From positions 1,054,001 to 1,118,000 of the forward strand of contig NZ_MPTA01000001.1 in NCBI RefSeq assembly GCF_001939075.1: a DNA stretch of 64,000 nt. The letters are read 5' to 3'. Shown piece after piece: positions 1-8,838 of the stretch. This DNA is from Paenisporosarcina indica (GTDB lineage: Bacteria > Bacillota > Bacilli > Bacillales_A > Planococcaceae). Position numbers and translations under genes: made by a program. Position 1 is the stretch's first letter. The number at the start of each line of letters is the position of its first letter. The notes beneath the pieces were generated by a model. It was not told where the DNA came from. It was given only the letters and a program-made list of their open reading frames with translations, and ran no database searches.

Positions 1-389
1 AAACCGAACACAACTGATGGAACACCTGCTAAATTCGCGATATTCATGCGAATGAAATCATTGAGTTTGCTTTTCTTCGCATATTCTTCCAAATATATAG
101 CTGAACCAACACCTAATATCAATGAAACTGGTGCCACAACCGCCATCATCCAAAGTGAGCCAACTAGTGCCGCTTTAATTCCAGCCTTTTCCGGGAAGCG
201 TGACCCAAAGTTTAATAAGAAGTCCAGGGATAAATACCCCACACCTTGACTGATGATTCGATAAAACAGTATTCCCAAAGCTAATAATGCAAATAAAGTG
301 GCCAAAAAGAATATTGTTTTGAACAATTTATTTACAATCATTCTGCTATTCATTCGCTTGACAACTGCCGCATGATCAATATATCTCAT
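1..389 (-). CDS. pstA: PstA, phosphate ABC transporter permease (partial, 3' end outside window)
   Basis: This is one of the two membrane permeases of the high-affinity phosphate importer PstSCAB. The visible N-terminal part, about 130 residues, has a first membrane segment at about residues 20-45 (FFLATLFALLALG). It then reads into the permease domain and ends at GVPSVVFG, typical of the conserved PstA/PstC cytoplasmic loop. The ATG at 389 lies one base after the pstC stop, with the Shine-Dalgarno (SD) sequence AGGGAGG inside the end of pstC, so the two are translationally coupled. The C-terminal half and presumably pstB lie beyond the left edge. Confidence 0.93.
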   Translation of the reverse strand, partial: MRYIDHAAVVKRMNSRMIVNKLFKTIFFLATLFALLALGILFYRIISQGVGYLSLDFLLNFGSRFPEKAGIKAALVGSLWMMAVVAPVSLILGVGSAIYLEEYAKKSKLNDFIRMNIANLAGVPSVVFG

Positions 390-390
390 C

Positions 391-1338
391 CTAATATTCC
401 TCCCTAAACCGTTTTGAAATCGCATGAGCTAACCAGTTCATTAGCAACGTGAAGAGGAATAGAGTAAAACCGACAGCGTATATTGAGTAGTAGATTGTCG
501 TTCCGTAACCAGCATCACCTGTTGATACTTGAACAATATAAGCAGTCATCGTCTGAATGGAACCTGTTAAATCACCATCAAATCTCGGCGTTGACCCTCC
601 TGCAAGTGAAACAATCATCGTTTCACCAATTGCGCGTGATATAGCAAGAACAATTGAAGCCATTATACCCGATAGGGCGGCTGGTAGGACGACTTTCATA
701 GCCACCTCAAGTTTGGTCGCTCCAAGGGCTAAGGCACCTTCTCTGATTGATTTCGGAACAGATGTCATCGCATCTTCTGAAAGAGAAGCAATCATAGGTA
801 AGATCATGATCCCAACTACAATACCAGGACTTAATGCATTAAAGATTTTCAACCCTGGAATAAATTGTTGTAATAATGGCGTCACAAATGTTAAGGCAAA
901 GAAACCATAAACTATTGTAGGTATGCCAGCTAATACTTCTAGAACTGGTTTTATAACACGACGCGTTTTATCGTTTGCAAATTCACTTAAGTAAACTGCC
1001 GATGCCAATCCAAATGGTACAGCAACAACAACTGCAATAAGTGTTACTTTAAGTGTTCCTGCAATTAATGGCAAGATCCCGTAAAGTGGTTCATTATTTG
1101 AGAATGGCAACCATTCCGTACCCAATAAATAATCCAGAAATGGTACTCTTTTGAAAAACTCAAAGGTTTCAAAAATCAGTGTAAAGACGATACCGAACGT
1201 TGTTAATACCGAAATAGAGGCAATAAGAAAAAGGATAATTGGAATGGATTTTTCAACCCAAAATTTCCCTTTTTTCCCTTTTTGTTTTGCAATCATTTCT
1301 TGAACAGACATTTTGGCTGTTTGTTCATTTAATGCCAT
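391..1338 (-). CDS. pstC: PstC, phosphate ABC transporter permease
   Basis: This is the second permease of the Pst phosphate importer, about 315 residues. A first hydrophobic helix is followed by the binding-protein-dependent transport domain, with EVLAGIPTIVYGFFAL in the middle and the EAA-like stretch EGALALGATKLEVAMKVVLP. The start at 1338 (MALNEQ) is preferred because AAAGGGGG lies just upstream; a longer frame to 1377 would run into the upstream hairpin. It sits 75 bp after pstS with a weak terminator hairpin between them, a usual device for making more binding protein than permease. Confidence 0.95.
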   Translation of the reverse strand: MALNEQTAKMSVQEMIAKQKGKKGKFWVEKSIPIILFLIASISVLTTFGIVFTLIFETFEFFKRVPFLDYLLGTEWLPFSNNEPLYGILPLIAGTLKVTLIAVVVAVPFGLASAVYLSEFANDKTRRVIKPVLEVLAGIPTIVYGFFALTFVTPLLQQFIPGLKIFNALSPGIVVGIMILPMIASLSEDAMTSVPKSIREGALALGATKLEVAMKVVLPAALSGIMASIVLAISRAIGETMIVSLAGGSTPRFDGDLTGSIQTMTAYIVQVSTGDAGYGTTIYYSIYAVGFTLFLFTLLMNWLAHAISKRFREEY

Positions 1339-1359
1339 TTGAAATCCCCCTTTACTCAA

Positions 1360-1388
1360 AAAAGAAGAGAGTAGCACCGCTGCTACTC
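1360..1388 (-). terminator. Hairpin between pstS and pstC (attenuator)
   Basis: The inverted repeat GAGTAGCA/TGCTACTC (1369-1388) is followed on the minus strand by a T-rich run. It lies between the pstS stop and the pstC ribosome binding site, so it probably ends part of the transcripts after pstS. Confidence 0.6.
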
Positions 1389-1413
1389 ACTCCTCACCCG
1401 TATGTGAAAGAAC

Positions 1414-2352
1414 TTATTTCAGTCCTTCTAAAGCTTCAAGATCTTTATCGTATTCTTCTTCTGGTAAGCTGACATAACCTACTGCTTCTGCCATTTCACC
1501 AGCATTATCAAGTGTGAATTTCATGAAATCGTAAACCGCTTCATTTTCTTTCACTGACGAGTTTTTCACATAGACAAACAATGGACGAGATAGTGGTGAA
1601 TAATCACCAGATGCAATCGTTTCGTTTGTTGGTTCAACTCCATCTATTTTAACGATATTCATTGAGTCCTTGTTCGATAAGTAGTAAGCGTAACCGAAGA
1701 ATCCAATCGCATTTTTGTCACCTTTTACGCCTTGTACTAACATATTGTCATCTTCAGAAAGTGTAGCAGATTTCACGATATCTGCATCTTCAAGAATTAC
1801 TTCATTGAAGTAATCAAATGTACCGGAGTCTGTACCTGGTGCGTAGAATACAACTTCTTCATCTGGCCATTCAGGGTTGATGTCAGACCATTTTTTCGTC
1901 GTTCCATCCTCTACCCATAACTTTTTAAGATCTTCAACAGTTAAGTCAGTTGCCCAATCGTTTTCTGTGTTTACAACAACCGATAAACCATCGTAAGCAA
2001 TTTCTAATTCAGTATAATCAATTCCAGCTTCTTTAAGTTTAGCTGCTTCTTCTTCTTTAATAGGACGTGAAGCATTTGAGAAGTCTGTTTCACCTGCAAT
2101 AAATTTTTCAAAGCCCCCACCAGTTCCAGATACACCAGCTGTTACTTTTACATCAGGTTGTACTCCTGAATATTCTTCAACTAATGCTTCCGTAATTGGA
2201 GCAACTGTAGACGAACCGTCACCATTTACTGATCCTGATAAGCTTACTGTTTCTTTTCCATCTTTTCCGGTACCTTCTTCATTACCACAAGCACCAAGTA
2301 CGAGGCTTGTGCCAATCATTGTAGAGATCATAAAGAATTTGAAGTTTTTCAT
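1414..2352 (-). CDS. pstS: PstS, phosphate-binding lipoprotein
   Basis: This is the extracellular phosphate-binding protein of the Pst importer, 312 residues. The N-terminus is a lipoprotein signal ending in LVLGAC, so Cys22 should be lipidated and anchored to the membrane. The mature protein has the PstS phosphate-binding signatures [14 protein letters not shown] near the start and [13 protein letters not shown] chose the start at 2352 because AGGGGGA lies upstream and it gives a proper signal peptide; a longer frame to 2427 overlaps the PhoP box. It is the first gene of pstS-pstC-pstA and is very probably induced by phosphate starvation through PhoP. Confidence 0.96.
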   Translation of the reverse strand: MKNFKFFMISTMIGTSLVLGACGNEEGTGKDGKETVSLSGSVNGDGSSTVAPITEALVEEYSGVQPDVKVTAGVSGTGGGFEKFIAGETDFSNASRPIKEEEAAKLKEAGIDYTELEIAYDGLSVVVNTENDWATDLTVEDLKKLWVEDGTTKKWSDINPEWPDEEVVFYAPGTDSGTFDYFNEVILEDADIVKSATLSEDDNMLVQGVKGDKNAIGFFGYAYYLSNKDSMNIVKIDGVEPTNETIASGDYSPLSRPLFVYVKNSSVKENEAVYDFMKFTLDNAGEMAEAVGYVSLPEEEYDKDLEALEGLK

Positions 2353-2400
2353 CTGTCTAGTTCCCCCTAAGGTTGGTTGGTTGTTTGCCTTACAAATAAT

Positions 2401-2454
2401 ACTATACGGTTTTAATGTTGAGGACATATAAACGAATTGTAAAGAGATTGTAAA
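2401..2454 (-). promoter_or_regulatory. PhoP box and promoter of pstS
   Basis: Read on the minus strand there are four hexamers, TTTACA, TTTACA, TTTATA and TCAACA, each separated by 5 bases (2454 down to 2416). This is the 11-bp-period direct repeat of the Bacillus PhoP box (consensus TT[A/C/T]A[C/T]A). A -10 element TATAGT follows at 2406-2401. The last repeats take the place of a -35 element, as in PhoP-activated promoters. Confidence 0.85.
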
Positions 2455-2663
2455 CTCACTTAAGTTCTATATGTGTTTCATTATCATGGCTTTTTCCTAG
2501 CACATTATACACTTCATTTCTGGTATCTTTTTGGTTTTTCATGATAAAACTAATTCGGTTTTTTTGATTAAAGCATTAGACCTTGTTCAACGATCTGCAT
2601 ACTCATTTATCAAAGGTATCCTATTTAAAAGGAATCTTTTTATATGGGGATTTGTTGTAAATC

Positions 2664-2703
2664 AAAAAAGGCTGATCCTAAAACTTTAGGGTCAGCCTTT
2701 TTT
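2664..2703 (-). terminator. Terminator after pbpA
   Basis: A strong hairpin, GGCTGACCCTAAA paired with TTTAGGATCAGCC, is followed by a T run on the minus strand, just after the pbpA stop. The 210 bp between it and the PhoP box hold nothing I recognise. Confidence 0.85.
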
Positions 2704-2712
2704 GTCTAACAT

Positions 2713-4923
2713 TTATTCAATTGACTTTTTGATTGCTTCTTTTATTTCTGCGTCTGATAATGCGGGCTGAATCGTGTGTAAAGTTGAAGAATCATTTTCT
2801 TCGGTGTTTCCTTTTTTCTTTTCTATAGCAAAGTAAGCATCTACTATTTCACGTGCTAGAATCGTAGCCGTGCTCTCATATAATCCATTATAAAAAGGTC
2901 CCCATGGAACGACAACAGCATAAGCGATTTCTGGATTATCAAATGGGGCAAAGCCTATGTGGGTCGTATTTATTGTTTTCTGTCCAAAATTTTCACGTTG
3001 CGGTCCATAGTAAACTACTTCGGCTGTACCAGTTTTTCCTGCTGCATCATATGGTGCATCCCCAAAATATTTTCTCCCTGTTCCCTGATTACCGAAATAA
3101 ACTCGAGACATCCCTTTTTTAATCTGTTCAATTTGTTCTTGTGTATTATTAATTCGATTTAATACTGTCGGTCCAATTTCTGTAACTAGTGGACCCATGG
3201 TGGTTCCATCTTTTGATGGTTCTCTTATTTCTTTTACAACATGCGGCTGAATTCGATTGCCTCCATTGGCAATCGTTGAAACAAATTGTGCTAGTTGTAG
3301 TGGTGTATATGTATCAAACTGCCCAATTGTTAAATCCATCAGTTTACCAGGTTTATTTTCAGTTCCACGATAACCGGCAAATTCACCTGGTAAATCGATA
3401 CCTGTAGGCACACCTAGTCCAAACTGTGAATAAGAATTGCGTAAGACACTAAAAGCGTCTACACCATTATTTATGCTGATCGGTTGATCATATTGATAGT
3501 TAGCCTTAGCTATTTTGAAACCGATTTTAAACATATAGACGTTTGAAGACCGTTCAAGAGCCTGCAAGTCACTTACCTGAACTCGAGAGTGTCGATTAAA
3601 AACTGAACTTTTTGGATTGGTCCCTTTAATTTTAATCGGCTCATCGATTAAAATATCATTTATTTTAATGGCCCCTTGGTCATAACCCGTTAAAATAGTC
3701 GCTGGTTTAACTGTTGAACCCATTTCATATGCAGTGGTAAACGTTCCATAAGCATAGTCACTAATTTCAAGTTTACCGGTCTTCTCCGACTTACCTATTT
3801 GTTTACCTACTATTGAAAGAACATCACCTGTATACGGATCCATTATAACAACAAATGCTCGGTCCAATAAGTTCGAACCATTTTTACCCTTCATTTCAAA
3901 CAATTCAGTTTCCACAAGCTTTTCCACGGTTGCTTGAAGTTCACTATCTATCGATAAAACCAAGTCTTTACCGGGCTGGCCTTCAAATACAGTAGCAGTT
4001 TCGGTTACTGTCCCTTTACCATCCGTAATATTTTTTACGACAGTTTTTTGACCTTGTAGGATTTCTTCATATTGTTGTTCGATGTAACTACTCCCGACAC
4101 GATCATTACGCGTGTAATCCCGAGCTAAAAAGTAGTCAAGTTTAGATTTGGGAATCCCCTCTTTTGGGGATGTGGTGCTGCCTAAAATTGCCAAAGATGA
4201 TTTAGGCACTCGAACCCAATCTGTCGTGGTGTTAACGCCTTTCATATCACTTAAACGTTCTGAAACACGGGCAAACTCTTCTGGAGTTACATCTTCACTT
4301 TTAATAATTTGTGGAGACAACGCATAGCCAGATGCCATTTCCCGATAAATTGCTAATACTTCAAGTTCATCTTCCGTTAAAGAATTAAGATCCTTTTCCG
4401 TAACACGTTCTCTAACCCACGTATCGATTTGACGTTGAATATCTAATTGAGTTAGTGATTCATCTGCCAATAATTTGTTTTTTTCTGTTTCTGTTACTTT
4501 TTCATAGGCTTCTTCTTTGTTTAACATAATCCAATAATCTTGTTTATCTCGCAAAGTAATATCATCAGATGATTTATCGATCAGTCCTGCTAATTTCTTT
4601 GCAATGGTAAGCATTTCCTCTTGTTTGGTCGTTTGCAATTTCGTATATGTTATCGCATTTTTCGGCTCATTATCTACTAAAATCCGGCCTTCACTATCAT
4701 ATATTCGACCGCGCGGAACGCTTGAATTGACAGGTACTTCCTCAGTTTTTGCTAATGCACGGACGTAATCTTCTCCTTGAACAATTTGTAAAAATCCGAG
4801 GCGTAAGATGAGGATAGAAAATAACAAAAAGATAGAGAAAAAGAGGATATTCATACGAAATGCAACATTTGCACGAAGTTTGGCTTTTACACTTGCAGCC
4901 CTTTTTTTAGATATTTTACGCAC
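2713..4923 (-). CDS. pbpA: Class B penicillin-binding protein (PBP2A/PbpA-like transpeptidase)
   Basis: This is a membrane-anchored peptidoglycan transpeptidase of 736 residues. A short basic N-terminus is followed by one membrane helix (about 24-45), then a dimerisation domain beginning SVPRGRIYD, and a C-terminal transpeptidase domain. The active-site motifs are complete: STVK at 403-406 (acylated Ser403), SSN at 459-461 and KTG at 630-632. In B. subtilis the gene next to pst and sodA at this place is pbpA, which acts in lateral wall growth, and the length fits. The start is GTG with GGAG upstream. It is monocistronic, with a terminator after it. Confidence 0.92.
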   Translation of the reverse strand: MRKISKKRAASVKAKLRANVAFRMNILFFSIFLLFSILILRLGFLQIVQGEDYVRALAKTEEVPVNSSVPRGRIYDSEGRILVDNEPKNAITYTKLQTTKQEEMLTIAKKLAGLIDKSSDDITLRDKQDYWIMLNKEEAYEKVTETEKNKLLADESLTQLDIQRQIDTWVRERVTEKDLNSLTEDELEVLAIYREMASGYALSPQIIKSEDVTPEEFARVSERLSDMKGVNTTTDWVRVPKSSLAILGSTTSPKEGIPKSKLDYFLARDYTRNDRVGSSYIEQQYEEILQGQKTVVKNITDGKGTVTETATVFEGQPGKDLVLSIDSELQATVEKLVETELFEMKGKNGSNLLDRAFVVIMDPYTGDVLSIVGKQIGKSEKTGKLEISDYAYGTFTTAYEMGSTVKPATILTGYDQGAIKINDILIDEPIKIKGTNPKSSVFNRHSRVQVSDLQALERSSNVYMFKIGFKIAKANYQYDQPISINNGVDAFSVLRNSYSQFGLGVPTGIDLPGEFAGYRGTENKPGKLMDLTIGQFDTYTPLQLAQFVSTIANGGNRIQPHVVKEIREPSKDGTTMGPLVTEIGPTVLNRINNTQEQIEQIKKGMSRVYFGNQGTGRKYFGDAPYDAAGKTGTAEVVYYGPQRENFGQKTINTTHIGFAPFDNPEIAYAVVVPWGPFYNGLYESTATILAREIVDAYFAIEKKKGNTEENDSSTLHTIQPALSDAEIKEAIKKSIE

Positions 4924-4977
4924 TGTGGCAGATCTCCTTCTAGCTCATTTCCTGTTTAGTAGTATACCATTTTAGAC

Positions 4978-5018
4978 AAGAAAAACACACACCCATTTGA
5001 CGATATGGACGTGTGTTT
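4978..5018 (-). terminator. Terminator after sodA
   Basis: On the minus strand the hairpin AAACACACGTCCAT/ATGGGTGTGTGTTT is followed by TTTTCTT. The rest of the 258-bp gap between pbpA and sodA shows nothing recognisable. Confidence 0.8.
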
Positions 5019-5181
5019 GGTTTCACCAATAAAAAATTTGAATAGCTTGTTTTAAGTGTCAGCTCAGATTTTTACTTGCAAAGGCAGTCAATACCCGGTA
5101 TATGATTTTGATCTTTCACCGATTATCTCTTTCCACATTTCCAAGAGTAAAGCTTGATAGACACATAATGCTTTTCATTTA

Positions 5182-5790
5182 CTATTTTGCAGATTCGAAA
5201 CGTTTTGAAACTTCATCCCAGTTAACTACATTCCAAAAAGCACCAATGTAATCAGGACGACGGTTTTGATAGTTTAAGTAGTAAGCATGCTCCCAAACAT
5301 CTAAACCTAGTAGAGGAGTTTTACCTTCCATTAATGGAGAGTCTTGGTTTGGTGTAGAAGTAACTTCTAATTCACCATTGTTTACTGCTAACCAAGCCCA
5401 ACCTGATCCGAAACGAGTTGTTGCAGCTTTAGCGAACTCTTCTTTGAAGGCATCGAAACTACCAAATTTAGAATCGATTGCTTCTGCTAGTGCACCTGAT
5501 GGATTACCACCGCCGTCAGCAGATAGTAGTTCCCAGAACAATGAATGGTTTGCATGGCCACCACCATTGTTGCGAACAGCAGTACGTGCAGATTCTGGTA
5601 CTGCATCTAAATTAGCGATTAATTCTTCTACTGATTTGCTTAGAAGATCATCGTGACCAGCAAGTGCATTGTTTAAGTTCGTCACATATGTGTTGTGATG
5701 TTTCGTGTGGTGAATGTTCATTGTTTCTTTGTCGATATGAGGTTCAAGTGCGTCATACGCGTAAGGTAATTGTGGTAATTCATAAGCCAT
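5182..5790 (-). CDS. sodA: Superoxide dismutase (Mn/Fe)
   Basis: This cytoplasmic enzyme converts superoxide to hydrogen peroxide and oxygen. It has the full 202-residue length of the Fe/Mn family. The metal ligands are visible as His27, His82, Asp164 and His168 (DVWEHAY). The [11 protein letters not shown] block near 77-86 is typical of Mn-preferring bacterial enzymes. The ATG is preceded by TAGGAGG. A SigA-type promoter lies upstream and a terminator downstream, so it is probably transcribed alone. Its position between pbpA and a DUF456 gene matches B. subtilis. Confidence 0.97.
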   Translation of the reverse strand: MAYELPQLPYAYDALEPHIDKETMNIHHTKHHNTYVTNLNNALAGHDDLLSKSVEELIANLDAVPESARTAVRNNGGGHANHSLFWELLSADGGGNPSGALAEAIDSKFGSFDAFKEEFAKAATTRFGSGWAWLAVNNGELEVTSTPNQDSPLMEGKTPLLGLDVWEHAYYLNYQNRRPDYIGAFWNVVNWDEVSKRFESAK

Positions 5791-5819
5791 GTGTCATTTC
5801 CTCCTAAAGGATCTCAAAT

Positions 5820-5847
5820 ATTGTATTAACAACTCTTAGCGTATCAA
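5820..5847 (-). promoter_or_regulatory. Candidate SigA promoter of sodA
   Basis: On the minus strand, TTGATA (5847-5842), a 16-bp spacer and TACAAT (5825-5820) lie about 30 bp before the sodA ATG. Confidence 0.5.
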
Positions 5848-5909
5848 ACTTAGTTCTTTCATTCAAATAATTTCAACTCTATTTAGGTAATTCAGTCTTT
5901 CGTCTGAAC

Positions 5910-6389
5910 TTACACAAATAAAACAAAAATGATAATCATGATAATTTGAATGATTCCTTTTGTGAAAACTGAAGTCAAGAAACCAATTACGGAACCAAAT
6001 CCTGTCTTTATTGCTTGTTTGATCGTAGTCCGCGAAAAGAGTAACTCAGCAATAAACGCACCTAAAAACGGACCAAGTATGATTCCAGCGAAGGGAATAA
6101 TGAATGGGCCAATTATCAATCCAATTGTACTCCCCCATATCCCAGCCTTACTTCCACCATACTTCTTCACGCCAAAAGCATTTGCCAACATATCTGCACC
6201 AAACAGTAGCACAACAAAAAACGATTCAATTACCCAAAATCCCCAAGGTAATTCTGTGAAGGAAAAAAACAATCCATATAATAAAAACCCACCAATAACA
6301 AAGACAACTGCTGGAATGATTGGGTAGACTAGACCGATGAAACCAATAATAAAACATGCAATGATTAGAAACCATCCAACAATTTCCAT
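5910..6389 (-). CDS. yqgC: DUF456 family membrane protein (YqgC-like)
   Basis: This is a small integral membrane protein of 159 residues with four or five hydrophobic segments and glycine-rich turns (KYGGSKAGIWGS), the pattern of DUF456 proteins. Its function is not known. Its place beside sodA matches B. subtilis yqgC. The ATG has a good SD (TTGGAGG) that begins only a few bases after the T run of the nptA terminator. It is therefore expressed either by read-through from nptA or from a promoter I cannot see. Confidence 0.82.
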   Translation of the reverse strand: MEIVGWFLIIACFIIGFIGLVYPIIPAVVFVIGGFLLYGLFFSFTELPWGFWVIESFFVVLLFGADMLANAFGVKKYGGSKAGIWGSTIGLIIGPFIIPFAGIILGPFLGAFIAELLFSRTTIKQAIKTGFGSVIGFLTSVFTKGIIQIIMIIIFVLFV

Positions 6390-6403
6390 GTATAAACCTC
6401 CAA

Positions 6404-6461
6404 TAAAAAATCTCCTCTGTATCGTGCCTTACATCACAAGGGATGTAAAGCACAAGAGGAG
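6404..6461 (-). terminator. Terminator after nptA
   Basis: A long hairpin with arms CTCCTCTTGTGC...GCACGATACAGAGGAG and an inner TTTACATC/GATGTAAG stem is followed by ATTTTTT on the minus strand. It ends 15 bp before the yqgC start. Confidence 0.8.
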
Positions 6462-6470
6462 ATGATGCTA

Positions 6471-8102
6471 TTATGCTCGTTTCCCTAAGACTGCTTCCGC
6501 AATATTTACTGCGTGATCACCAATTCGTTCTAAATTACTGACAATATCAACATAAATGATTCCCGCATGAGGAGAACAAGTACCATCATTCATACGCAGA
6601 ATATGATTCTTACGGAATTTACGTTCCATTTTATCAATTAGATCTTCTTGTTCAGCTACTTCACGTGCTAACTTTTCACTACTTGTATCTAATGACTCCA
6701 ATGCTTTTTGGACTGTTTCAATCGTTAATGTAAACATCTCATCAAGATCGTCCATTGCATCCCCTGTTATCTTTACGTGATTAACGAGTTGATGGTCAAT
6801 CAGTTCGATAATATTTTCAAAATGATCACCTACACGTTCAATGTCGCGAACGGTCTCCATTAATAAAATATGTCGAGTAGAATCAGAATTTGATATTGAC
6901 TCTGCAGAAATTTTCACTAAATAATCCGTGATTTTATTGTCCAAATTGTTTATGGCGTCTTCGATTTGATAGCCTGTTTCTGCGTGTTTTTTATTGCCTG
7001 TTTTTAAATACTCATATGTTTCTTGTAGACCTTGAACACTAAAGTGACCCATACGAAGTATTTCTTCTTTCGCTTGTCCAATCGCAATTGAAGGAGCTGT
7101 ATATATAAAGTGTGGATCTAAAAGTTTCGGTTTATATTCGATGATCACTTCTTCACCTGGTATGAACTTCGTTACCAAGTAAACCCAAGCACCAATCAAC
7201 GGAAATTGAATTATTGTATTTACCACGTTAAATGTCCCATGTGCAAAAGCAATTTGCATTTTCGCTTCTAAGCCAAAGACACCGGTTAACCAAACTATGT
7301 AGTTCGTAAATGGTACCAAGAAAATCATGAAAATTACCGTACCAACCACATTAAATAAAACATGTGCTGCGGCTGCACGACGAGCGGCAATTGATGCACC
7401 TATTGAAGCAAGGACTGCTGTAATGGTGGTACCAATATTATCACCGAAAAGAACCGGTAAAGCTGCCTGTAGGTTCAAAATATCTTCTGCATATAACCCT
7501 TGAAGGATACCCACTGTTGCGCTGGAACTCTGGACAATTAATGTAAATACTGTTCCGACAATAACTCCTAAAATAGAATACTCACTCAAGTTAACTGTTA
7601 ACTCTATAAAGGCAGGCAGTTCACGTAGTGATTTCATTCCCCCACTCATTAACTCCATCCCTAAGAATAATCCACCAAAACCAAAAATGACTTCTCCTAA
7701 ATTTTGAATTTGATTTTTCTTAAAGAAGAAAATAAGGAATGCACCAAGTGCCATTACAGGCAATGCATATACGCCTACATCGAATCCAATAATAAATGCA
7801 GTAATGGTTGTCCCAATATTTGCACCCATAATTACCCCGACTGCTTGTCGCAGTGTCATAAATCCGGCACTTACAAGACCTACCGTAATGACAGTTGTAC
7901 CCGAACTGGATTGGATAAGTACAGTAACCGCAATACCGACAAGTACACCCATGAATGGATTCGTTGTGAATCGATCGAGAATATCACGTAAACGGTCACC
8001 AGCTGCTTTTTGCAGGCCATCTCCCATATATTTAATTGCGAATAAGAAGATTCCTAGACCACCAATGAATTGAAACAGCATTTCTTGCCAATTAAGTTCC
8101 AC
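6471..8102 (-). CDS. nptA: Na+/phosphate cotransporter family protein with PhoU-like C-terminus
   Basis: This 543-residue protein has an N-terminal transporter part (about 1-310) carrying the two inverted QSSS repeats of the Na/Pi-cotransporter family (QSSSGTTVITVGLVSAG and QSSSATVGILQGL). A cytoplasmic helical PhoU-like domain follows (about 340-543, with DSTRHILLMETVRDIERVGDH and SNLERIGDHAVNI). It likely imports or exports phosphate with sodium; YjbB-type members export. It starts with GTG. It lies near pst and next to PhoP-like repeats, which supports a phosphate role. Direction of transport cannot be read from the sequence. Confidence 0.88.
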   Translation of the reverse strand: MELNWQEMLFQFIGGLGIFLFAIKYMGDGLQKAAGDRLRDILDRFTTNPFMGVLVGIAVTVLIQSSSGTTVITVGLVSAGFMTLRQAVGVIMGANIGTTITAFIIGFDVGVYALPVMALGAFLIFFFKKNQIQNLGEVIFGFGGLFLGMELMSGGMKSLRELPAFIELTVNLSEYSILGVIVGTVFTLIVQSSSATVGILQGLYAEDILNLQAALPVLFGDNIGTTITAVLASIGASIAARRAAAAHVLFNVVGTVIFMIFLVPFTNYIVWLTGVFGLEAKMQIAFAHGTFNVVNTIIQFPLIGAWVYLVTKFIPGEEVIIEYKPKLLDPHFIYTAPSIAIGQAKEEILRMGHFSVQGLQETYEYLKTGNKKHAETGYQIEDAINNLDNKITDYLVKISAESISNSDSTRHILLMETVRDIERVGDHFENIIELIDHQLVNHVKITGDAMDDLDEMFTLTIETVQKALESLDTSSEKLAREVAEQEDLIDKMERKFRKNHILRMNDGTCSPHAGIIYVDIVSNLERIGDHAVNIAEAVLGKRA

Positions 8103-8179
8103 GTTCCGTTTTCAACTCCTAATTCGACAATTTCCAACAATCCCAATTATGAAGAGTTCAACATCGTCATGTAAAGTCA

Positions 8180-8207
8180 TTCACACAATATTTACAATAA
8201 CTTAACA
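8180..8207 (+). promoter_or_regulatory. PhoP-like direct repeats in the nptA/yqgB divergent region
   Basis: Three hexamers on the plus strand, TTCACA, TTTACA and TTAACA, are separated by exactly 5 bases each, the 11-bp period of a PhoP box. They lie 78-105 bp upstream of the divergent nptA start and read towards the opposite gene at 8293. Which gene is controlled is not decided by sequence. Confidence 0.6.
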
Positions 8208-8292
8208 AACCAAAAATTGTTCTTTTTTTGTTCAAATGTTTATTTAAACCATTCAGTACATCGTAGTATGATGTATATAAGGAGTGATTCTC

Positions 8293-8790
8293 TTGACTTT
8301 AACACAAATATTCCTAGCTTCAGTGGCAAATCCTAAGAAAATGGCCGCATTTCGATTATTACCAATTGGAAAAATCATTCAATTCGTATTTATATTTGTT
8401 ACGTTTATTTCTCTATTATCTTTTATTCATTTTTCAGCTGGTTTTAAACAAGACTCGTCAAGCATCACGGGGTTAAGTGAATATATTGATGGTATGCAAT
8501 GGATTCTATACCCACTCGCTTTTATAATCCAATTTATCATGTCAACTCTATTAGTATTTGTGCGTATTAGTATTTTAGCTTTTGCGGGCATGATGATTTT
8601 AAAACTCTATAGACGACGTGGTGAATATAGACATGTGTGGAGAACTACAGCAGTTGCTTATACCATTCCAACGATTCTATCGATTTTATTACTTTATATC
8701 GGATTATCTGATAGTTGGATAACACTTGTCACAACCATATGTTGTCTCGTCTATCTCGGATTAGCACTAACATATTATCCAAAAAAATAA
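8293..8790 (+). CDS. yqgB: DUF1189-like membrane protein (YqgB position)
   Basis: This is a 165-residue membrane protein with about four hydrophobic segments. An N-terminal stretch (ASVANPKKMAAFRLLPIGK) precedes the first helix, and a basic loop (KLYRRRGEYRHVWR) precedes the third, a pattern I associate with DUF1189 proteins. Function is unknown. I take the TTG at 8293 as start because AAGGAG lies 8 bases upstream; the GTG at 8284 would overlap that site. The symbol rests on position and general resemblance, so treat it as tentative. It ends in a terminator that overlaps the next gene's ribosome site. Confidence 0.7.
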   Translation: MTLTQIFLASVANPKKMAAFRLLPIGKIIQFVFIFVTFISLLSFIHFSAGFKQDSSSITGLSEYIDGMQWILYPLAFIIQFIMSTLLVFVRISILAFAGMMILKLYRRRGEYRHVWRTTAVAYTIPTILSILLLYIGLSDSWITLVTTICCLVYLGLALTYYPKK

Positions 8791-8794
8791 GTAT

Positions 8795-8838
8795 AATCCC
8801 TTTTTATTTGACATACGTTGAATAAAGGGGGATTTTTT
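8795..8838 (+). terminator. Terminator containing the SD of the next gene
   Basis: AATCCCTTTTTATT (8795-8808) pairs with AATAAAGGGGGATT (8821-8834), followed by TTTT. The right arm includes AAAGGGGG, the SD of the ATG at 8839. Confidence 0.7.

Noticed and set aside
5950-6327. Long plus-strand frame opposite the DUF456 gene, and similar frames opposite sodA, nfeD and acyl-CoA dehydrogenase
   Set aside because: They are antisense shadows of well-supported genes and have no start signals of their own.
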